Source: Gnetum montanum
Taxonomy: Eukaryota; Streptophyta; Gnetopsida; Gnetales; Gnetaceae
Length of the DNA stretch: 26,118 nucleotides
Assembly: GCA_015680685.1 (NCBI GenBank)
Contig: MNCI01018883.1
Span: forward strand, 1 to 26,118
Reading direction: 5' to 3'
Under the pieces are notes generated by a model. It did not search any database and had not been told where the DNA came from. It worked only from the letters and a program-made list of their open reading frames with translations. This document shows, piece after piece, positions 19,390 through 26,118 of the stretch (position 1 is its first letter; the number at the start of each line of letters is the position of its first letter). The position numbers and the translations under genes were made by a program.

Positions 19390-21555
19390 ATGCCTCTCCT
19401 ACAAGATGATAATAACGCCACACATAGTGAGGAAGTTCATTGGAGAACCAACGAACTATATGACGATGAAGATTGGAGTATACAACCTGAAGTGGGAGTT
19501 TCCTATAAGAATGAACAAAAACAACGTCATCGTAACACACGGCGGCATAACTTACCAGATGACGATGAACCCCCACTGGCCACTACAAGCTTAACGCAAA
19601 TACAAGAGGCTGTTCGAATCTCACGTAGGCATCGTAAAGAGAGCCGACTACCTAGGCTCGATTTAAGCAACTTTCCAAAATTTTCAGGAGGCTATGACCT
19701 AGATCCGCATCAACATTTACTAGCCTTCTATGATGCCTGCACATGGAATAACATTGATAATAGTTGGCAAAAACTGAATCTCTTTCCTATGACACTCGTT
19801 GACCAAGCTAAAGTATGGTATAGATCGTTAAAACCAAATTTGATACGACGCTGGTCAACAATGGTAGAGGTCTTTAACGAAAAATATCAAACCTACGCAG
19901 GAGTGTCAACCTTAAGGAAACAAATCCAAGAATGGAAACAAGCAAAACTTGAACCCTTGGACATGGCCTTAGAAAGATATTACTCACTGTTAAACAACTG
20001 TCCAGGCCATGGGTTTTTCGAGGAAAGGCTAATGTACCATATCATTGATGGGCTACGTAATAAAACAAGAGAGACCTTAGGAACGTATGCCCGAGGTCAA
20101 CTATACAACCTACAAACCCATCAAATCCAATAGCTTATTCAGTGGGTAGCAAAAGAAGAAGGAGAATTAGCTACATGGGAGAGTGTTGAAAAACATCAAC
20201 GGGACCAAAATCTTAACTCAACAAAGGTCCATGATCATAACAAGGAGAGATCAACAAATTCCAAGGTGGAAACATCATCTTTGCCAATACAACAATTGTT
20301 AGAAGAAGCTGAGGCAAAGATCAATAAGATGTTGGAATGGATGAATCAAAAGTGTGGAGAATATATCAACAACATTGGAGATAGAGTTTTCACAACCCAA
20401 GAAGCAGGACAAAATCATAGACATTTGGAAAGAAGGAATGAAGGGACTAAGCGCTCAACTGCCAATCATACATATGAATGCAACATATGCCTGTACGATC
20501 ACCCCAAAGGCCAATGCCCAATACTGTTACATCTACATGAGCATTGGGGAAACACATTACATCCAGAGTTCGTACAGAGATACTGTGTTAGACCACAGTG
20601 GCAACAATCCCAGTCATGGGGGAATCCACCCTTAGACTGGAGGCACCCTTCACATTTTCCGAATCCAAATGCTTATAACGTCCACCACCTTGTTTCTTCA
20701 TTTGGGCCACCATACTCTATCTCGCCACAACAGCATTCTCCACAATACTATCAACCCATACCTCCCCCCCAACCACCACCTTATGCACCTTGCATTCCTC
20801 CTAACTTTCAATACTCTCATCCTTTCCCTCCTTCCACAATGCCACAAACTGTTCCTAAGGTGTTTGTACCACCGCAACCCACGAACAACGCTTGTGCTAC
20901 TACTACTAACAGCAGTGAAGAGCCTCCTTAACATCAAAGACCTCCTTTCTTTAAACACGGCCGTAGGAAGGGACAACATAACTCTGAGGCCACTGCATCT
21001 TCCAACCCAGCACAAGTCCAACCCTGTGGTGCACCCTTACCTTCGAACCCAATGCCTCATGTAACTTCATCAGGGCCACCAACTAACAGTCCAACAACCA
21101 CAAGGCCCAATGAACACAACCATGAGAGGCATCAGCCCAATCCTTCCATACCATCTAACGGTCCTAAACATCATAGTGGGTCAACTCATTATCTGGGAAC
21201 TAAATCGTATGAAGTGCCCCACTGTGTTTATTACAAAGTGTGTGAAATCCAAGGTGATAAGTATGGACCAGTTCCAATATTTCCAACATGCAAGGATCCT
21301 CAACCTTCCTTTATTAATCCTTGCATACAATCTAACGGTCCCGAATATCATAGTGGGTTAACTTGTTATCCGGGAACTACATCACATAAATTGCCCCACT
21401 ATCCTCCTTATAACCCAGTGTGTGAAACCCGACGGGGTAAGCATGATTGAGCCCCAAGATTTCCAAGAAGAAAGGATTCCAGTTGTCAATTATTAATCCG
21501 TGCCGTCCACAACCGTTTAGCTATGAGGGATATCCCTCATTCTAATAACAAGTAG
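19390..21555 (+). pseudogene. gag of element 2, nearly intact
   Basis: Capsid polyprotein in one frame from ATG 19390, interrupted by TAG at 20131, TAA at 20929 and TGA at 21448; the frame then closes at 21553-21555. The acidic N-terminus (residues 1-60) precedes the retrotransposon gag domain at about residues 90-245: LDLSNFPKFSGGYDLDPHQH, NLFPMTLVDQAKVWYRSL and LMYHIIDGLRNKTRETLG. A zinc knuckle CNICLYDHPKGQC at residues 364-376 has spacing C-x2-C-x3-H-x4-C, one residue shorter than the canonical x4. A Pro/Gln-rich segment follows (about residues 430-510), then a tandemly repeated 59-residue unit. The last codons resemble the end of element 1 pol, so gag runs into a pol remnant. No protease follows. 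The first stop comes just after the gag domain. Confidence 0.82.
21139..21492 (+). repeat. 177-bp tandem repeat at the gag C-terminus
   Basis: Copy 1 starts at AATCCTTCCATACCATCTAA (21139) and copy 2 at AATCCTTGCATACAATCTAA (21316). The period is 177 bp, or 59 codons, so the frame is kept. A third copy begins at about 21495 (AATCCGTGCCG) and breaks off. Encoded units share SNGP..HSG, PH and VCE. In-frame periodicity suggests the repeat arose while the ORF was under selection. Confidence 0.8.
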
Positions 21556-22138
21556 GATTAATAATTATTTTTTATTTTCTTTAATTTTACAACTTTTTGT
21601 TTTTCATTTTTTTTTCATTTTTCAACTTTTTATTTTATCTTTTTATCTTTTTGTGTGTTTGTATTTTCATGTTTTTGTAAGTAATCTCATCTATGAATAA
21701 AAAACTCATGTGGATCATTGGTTGAGATGTGTTTTATGTTATTAAGTCATGAGTGATCAATTATTTGAAACAGTGAGCCCACTACATCCATTCATCCACT
21801 CTATAAATAAAGAGGGTCTGTTCATGGGTACCGTGATATTCTTGAAATTTCAAAAACTTAAAATTAATTTTGTGTTCATTGTACCTAGAGTGAAGAAGGA
21901 TGGACCAAGAGGGAATGATTAGGGTATGACATCAAGGGGACTTGTGGATTCTCTTTGGTAACATCTGTGGGAGTTATCATGAAACTTTGTTGTACTAAGA
22001 TCCTTGTAGATCTAATGAAAAATGGGAGTAAGAGTAATCAAAAGGGGTCTCAACAATCAAATGTTGTTCTAGGGGGTCCCATTGGAAAGACATGTACCCA
22101 TGCCTGAAGGTTGGCGGCTTCTCTGGATTTAGTAAAGT

Positions 22139-22173
22139 GAAAAAAGAAGAAAAAAGAAGAAAAGAAAAAGAAG
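22139..22173 (+). repeat. 35-bp homopurine run
   Basis: Only A and G, built from AAGAAGAAAA-type words, in the non-coding stretch of element 2 just after the block shared with element 1. It is a low-complexity tract; a role as an internal plus-strand primer is possible but not shown. Confidence 0.6.
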
Positions 22174-22948
22174 TGCCATAAAACAAAAATCACTCCTCCC
22201 CTGTACTAAACGCCAAGTGATCGTACGCCTTGTTGTTATGGTACTCTCACAGTTGTTCATCATGAGATGAAACAATGCGATGTCACTATTTAGAGGAATG
22301 GACTTGGTCTTGATCTTGGAATGACGGGTTAATGACACGTTAATCATGCTTTTTACGCAGGATTCATTGTACCCTTGGTTAGTTACCTCATGTCCCGATC
22401 TCTATGATCCCTTTCTACACTTCGTCTCATCTCACTGTTCGTGTAATTGTAGCTCGTGTCCCATGTAACATAAAGTTTTCATCTCATTCCGGTGATATTT
22501 ACATGTGTTTGTTTTGTGGAGTTAGTGCAGATTACATTTAACCCTTCTAGTGCCCACGGACACTTTAAGTGTGATTACACAAGGGCATAATAGGTTGAAA
22601 CCTACTTTGGGGAGGACCCACTTGTGTGATTTTGTTGTAATCTTCCTTAATTCTCTTGCTTAAACACATAATTTTTGACCCTCAGCTTAATTTTCATAAA
22701 TTTCTTTCCCATTTAATTGCCCTCCAAACTTTAACGTTCCAATGTTCCAGTACATTCCCTTTTCTTCATAACTGCCAAAGTTTTAATTGTTAAATTCACA
22801 TCCCTATCATTCAAGGTGCCTCTCGAATTCATGTAATTACCCTTGGATACATTAATTCTTGTTAATGTCCTCATTTTACACATTATTTTCAAGAAAAATC
22901 ATTTAAAAATTTGGTCTCTTTCAGGTGTCCCACTACTGTTTGGACGAT

Positions 22949-22989
22949 ATATCGCGTACACGATATTGCGTCCCCTATTCCTATAAATA
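22949..22989 (+). promoter_or_regulatory. Internal U3-like promoter block, element 2
   Basis: ATATCGCGTACACGATAT (22949-22966) is an exact 18-bp copy of LTR positions 18350-18367, the third and fourth palindrome region of U3. TATAAATA follows at 22982-22989, 16 bp after the shared run, against 20 bp in the LTR. The downstream leader keeps a T-rich GAGTT..GAATTTTTTCTCTGC resemblance to the LTR R region. It lies 479 bp upstream of the aORF ATG, almost the same as in element 1 (471 bp). Whether it drives transcription is inference. Confidence 0.65.
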
Positions 22990-23430
22990 GGAACCCCCGC
23001 CGCAACACTTAGTTTCAACTGGCATTTATGCGGGGGGGGGGGAGTTTTTGAATTTTTTCTCTGCGACTTGCGCTTGAGTGACCCTTGCTTTTTCAGCTAT
23101 ATCTCGCGCGCTGGTACTCCGATTTGAATTCCTTTTGAACCTGCTTGAACCCGGACTGTTCAGTTTAGTCGTGGGGGAGAGACACTTGCTGAAAAGTGCC
23201 TAACTTTTTTTAAAATTTTTCATCGCCCAACGGACATCAATTAGGGTAATTAATACTAACACTTAGACAAATTGTGCCAAAAATCAGATGCCTTAAGTAT
23301 ACCGGGATATTAAAACGAACATCCACCTAAGTCATAGGACCCATCATTATAATTTTCGGGCACGATCACACAATAATAAATGATCTTTAATTAAGGCAAG
23401 TAGTAAGGTATAACTTAATTTCCTAAACAA

Positions 23431-23460
23431 CCTTACTAATGTTGGCCCGTGTGATTGCAG
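23431..23460 (+). promoter_or_regulatory. Putative branch point and 3' splice site before the aORF, element 2
   Basis: CCTTACTAAT (23431-23440) resembles a plant branch point. GTGATTGCAG ends at 23460 and the next three bases are the aORF ATG. The branch A to AG distance of about 21 bp is in the normal range. The same pair of motifs is kept in element 1 (14476-14505). The donor is not settled; AAG/GTAGCT at 19311-19319, in the gag leader, is one candidate. Confidence 0.5.
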
Positions 23461-25185
23461 ATGGCCCCGAAACGCTCCCAGCAGAAGAGTCCGACCCAAG
23501 GTGGAGCAAAACAACCTAGGAGAGGTCGAAGGCAAGTCCCTGCCAGACAACATAATGAACAGGAGGTGCATTCATTCAGCATCCATCAAGATGAACCTCC
23601 TACCAGATGATCTAGGCAGGCAGAAGGAGGAGCTACTGCGCCTGAACTGGGACAACAACTCACGTTGCCCCCGGAATGTGTTCAGGCTATCCACACGAAG
23701 TCCACAATCGCTTCGGTGATTGTGGAACTCAACTTTGAGTCTTTTGCAGAGTTCGCTCCTGAGGTTGTTAGGGATCACCTCAAAGGGTCTCCCTTATGGT
23801 CCATCCTCTCTGAACAAGGTGCCTGGTACTTAGGAGAAACATACCTATTCTGGCACAATAAGGAGCAGGGCACCATAGTAAACATTGGTGGTGTGACAGT
23901 GGAGTTTTCTACACAGGTGATTTCAGAAGTGTTAAACCTTCTGAATTCAGGCCCCCACGTTGCTCGGTTATCCACCCGATCAAACCCTGATGTGCGAAAG
24001 GATTGGCTAGAAAGGGCTTATGGCAGAGATAAAGCTTTTGGTGAGCTAACCACGGAAGAGAGAGTTTATTTTAAAATCGGAACCTATCACCTCTTCCCCA
24101 CAAAAGGTTTAAAAAGAATATCAACGTACGCGGCAAGAGGATGTGTAGTGTTGATGGGAAAGATTAACGCTAACCTTGCTCATCTATATTTGACGGAGAT
24201 CCTAAGGCGATTCGAAGAACGGAAGATGGGGAAAATGGCAGTCCCTTTTCCTTGCCTTATCAGAAAACTGTGCCATCGGGCAGGTATTTGGGGCTATACA
24301 AATGACGTCCTCTGAAAGGCCCAAAATGCTTCTTACGCTGAATTATTAAAGGCGCCAGCTCCAAGAAAGAGCACTGGCGAAGAGTTGGGACCAGATGAAG
24401 AAGATGAAGAACAAATGACTGGACCTCCTACAACTCAACTTGCAAGACCCAGTCAACCTCCAGCCACAGGTCCCAGCCAACAACAAGAAGCAGGACCCGG
24501 TACAGGCCAGAATCAGCCGCTGTCGCAAGACTATAAATCGTCAATGAGCCATTTGAGGGCCATTGCTGATACGGTCAGTTGGGGAAGTCGTGATGATGCC
24601 AATCTCTTCCGTGTCATCGATGATGTCAACCAGCCTACGATTTCAGTAGATCACACAAAGGGTGAGTTGTCAATGCAAACAGAAGGAGGGGAAAGCATAT
24701 GGTCACAACAGATCTCTGGAAATGCGGCATCTTTCCAAGTTCAGTTAGAAACTGGTGAAGGGGCCACTGTGGTGGTCATGCAACACCAGGATGCCGCGGG
24801 AGCAGCTGAGGTGGTCGTTGACCATATCAAAGAGTCTTCTAATGTACCTGTTGTGCCACCGGTAGATCTTTCAGAAGCACAAGATGCTCAAACCATTGCC
24901 AGAACCTCAATGACTCCTGCTAAACATCAGGATGTATTGGAAAGATTGCTTCAAATAGGACAAGTTTTAACGTCCCTGTTTGACATCCCCCAGGATGTAA
25001 CGGCAATTCAGTCAGACCTTATTTTGACAAAGGGGAAACTGGTCATATCCGAAGTAAGGGCTGAGCATGCTAAGGCTGAAGTGCAGAAATTACAAGAGCA
25101 GCTCATCGTCTTACAAGCAGCACAGCGGGATCCCTTGCGATTGGTTCCCGCAGACCAGTTAACAATTTTAAAACTGAGCAACTAA
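23461..25185 (+). pseudogene. aORF of element 2, N-terminal part (PF20167-like domain)
   Basis: Starts at ATG 23461, directly after the splice-acceptor-like AG. The basic N-terminus (MAPKRSQQKSPTQGGAKQPR) leads into a globular domain at about residues 75-275 with LGETYLFWHNKEQGTIVNIG, a helical middle (TTEERVYFKIGTYHLFPTKG) and MAVPFPCLIRKLCHRAG. This layout resembles the plant-transposon domain PF20167 found in Athila/Tat ORFs; no enzyme activity is established. Next come an acidic, Pro/Gln-rich linker (about residues 309-350) and the first coiled-coil helices. Stops: TGA at 23608 (probably from CGA) and TGA at 24313. The frame ends at 25183-25185 because a single-base indel near TTTTAAAA (25166-25173) moves the rest to another frame. 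Only three lesions in 1.7 kb point to a recent element. Confidence 0.8.
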
Positions 25186-26118
25186 CCAAACTAATTGCAG
25201 AAAATAAGAAGGTGGCAGAAGAAAAGGAGATGGCCACTTGGGATGCCTCCGCAGCAAAGGCGCAAACTCATGCTCATCTTAAGGCACTCAAGGCCTTGCA
25301 GGAAGAGAATAAGCAGTTGGTTGCAGATAACCTTCGGTTGACTTCTGTGGAGAAGCAAAAGAATGTTCTCGATGAGCACTTTCATCAGCTGCGAAAACAA
25401 TTCATTCGAGTCAACCAAGATGTAAGCCGTTTAGCCAAAGAAAATCGAACCCTCTCAATGGAGAAGGTACGCGCGATCCGACAAAAATCAGCCATCGAGA
25501 TTAGTGCATGGAAGAATGAGGCTAAACGACATGAGAAGCTAAAGGAGCACTTCCATGATCAGGTGGGGATGTATAAACAGATCCTGGAGAAGGAGATCCA
25601 TATGGCCAAAGCTCAAATCAACAGCATCAGTGCCCAACACACTGATTGGGGGGCCATTGTGGACACTTATGCCTATGCCCACCAGGTGGAAATTAAGAAC
25701 CGGGACCTGCAGATTCAAGACTTAACTGAATCCATGGAGTTGGCAAACCTTCGATATGCCAACCTAGCCATGTTAATAGCAGGATGCCCGAGGTCAGAGC
25801 TCGAGCAGCAGGTAGCTTCCACCCACATCAAATATGAAGCAGAATTTGCAGAACGAAAGAAGTTGGCTGAAAAATTAGATGTCGCAAATTCTGAACTCGC
25901 GGTGGTAAAAGAAAGCTACCAAGGACAGAAAGATGTGGAAACCAACTTGGCTCGACTGCTAGCAGAACTTCACAAATACAAAGATAGAGCCAGAGCCTAC
26001 GAAGAGGAACGACGGGTGTTCGCAGCATGGTACGTCAAAGCTAATCAGATGTTCCCCCAACTACCCTGTCCGAGGGAAGTGCCGACTCCATCAAACATCG
26101 GAGCATCAGCATGGATGG
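25164..26118 (+). pseudogene. aORF of element 2, coiled-coil part, runs off the window
   Basis: Continues the aORF after the frameshift, in the frame with codons starting at positions 0 modulo 3. It is open to the last base: over 300 codons without a stop. The protein is Lys/Glu/Ala/Gln-rich with regularly spaced Leu, Ala and Ile, for example KALKALQEENKQLVADNLRL and KEHFHDQVGMYKQILEKEIH, so a long alpha-helical coiled coil. ESMELANLRYANLAML (about 25729-25776) and SELEQQVAST match element 1 at 16545-16640. No transmembrane helix is seen. By comparison with element 1, about 190 bp of coding sequence and then about 240 bp of 3' untranslated sequence remain before the 3' LTR, outside the window. 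Confidence 0.8.

Larger units (their letters stand above)
21556..23460 (+). other. Non-coding stretch between gag and the aORF, element 2
   Basis: No coding potential. A T-rich start (21563-21680) and the blocks CATGTACCCATGCCTGAAGG (22091) and GGACCCACTTGTGTG (22614) match element 1 12505-13712. A 35-bp homopurine run lies at 22139-22173 and an 11-G run at 23032-23042. It contains the internal promoter-like block and ends in a splice-acceptor-like sequence, both listed separately. Confidence 0.6.
18288..26118 (+). mobile_element. Element 2: pol-less Athila-like retrotransposon, 3' end outside the window
   Basis: LTR (18288-19261), primer-binding site, gag (19390-21555), non-coding stretch (21556-23460) and aORF (23461 to the end). 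The same parts exist in element 1, but protease, RT, RNase H and integrase, about 3.6 kb there, are missing. Only a pol-tail-like stretch of roughly 60-100 bp remains after gag. This structure fits the gag-only, non-autonomous LTR elements described in plants as TR-GAG, which depend on a partner for enzymes. CpG sites, the primer site and the reading frames are much better kept than in element 1, so it is younger. It is a member of a related but distinct family: its U3 shares almost nothing with element 1. Confidence 0.85.

Noticed and set aside
20698-21064. Overlapping ORFs at 20669-21064 (+) and 20698-21021 (-)
   Set aside because: Shadows of the Pro/Gln-rich part of gag in other frames; no independent support.
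23032-23042. 11-G run as a G-quadruplex
   Set aside because: A single run without further G tracts nearby; also an indel-prone spot in sequencing.
23461-26118. aORF as an envelope protein
   Set aside because: No signal peptide, fusion peptide or transmembrane helix in the visible part; the coiled coil is not diagnostic.

Overview
The window looks like nuclear DNA of a land plant with a large, repeat-rich genome. The tRNA-Asp primer-binding site, the Athila-like Ty3/gypsy retrotransposons and the plant-type splice signals support this. A gymnosperm would fit the long, old, strongly CpG-decayed elements, but the sequence does not prove it. No intact host gene, tRNA, rRNA or CRISPR array is visible. 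Nearly everything is on the + strand and is layered LTR-retrotransposon material of different ages.

Layout. (1) 204-776 is a single-frame relic exon of an unidentified, apparently non-transposon gene. It is bounded by a possible splice acceptor and a consensus donor and carries six in-frame stops. (2) 780-2060 is the end of a dead chromovirus polyprotein (integrase, then chromodomain). It is followed by a possible LTR remnant whose hallmark is a cluster of palindromic decamers at 2265-2470. (3) About 3346-4360 is a lone LTR related to those downstream. (4) 5281-18285 is a complete but dead Athila-like element ('element 1'): 5' LTR, decayed tRNA-Asp primer-binding site, gag, protease, RT, RNase H, integrase, a long non-coding stretch, an additional 3' ORF (aORF) and 3' LTR. 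(5) 18288 to the window end is a younger relative ('element 2'): LTR, well-kept primer-binding site, gag, the same kind of non-coding stretch and the same aORF, but no pol. Its aORF runs off the window. By comparison with element 1, its 3' LTR should start roughly 0.4-0.5 kb beyond the end.

How the parts fit together. Both elements place the aORF behind about 1.9-2.0 kb of non-coding sequence. In each, that stretch contains a second, internal promoter-like block that copies the core of the element's own LTR U3, including a TATA-like box. The block lies about 475 bp upstream of the aORF start. Just before the aORF, both have a branch-point-like CTAAY followed by an AG that abuts the start-codon position. 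The two elements therefore appear to express the aORF from its own promoter, as a spliced RNA, or both. The aORF product is a PF20167-like domain, an acidic proline/glutamine-rich linker and a long coiled coil with no membrane segment seen. I consider this internal U3 copy plus splice acceptor plus coiled-coil aORF, retained in an element that has lost pol, the most interesting feature of the window.
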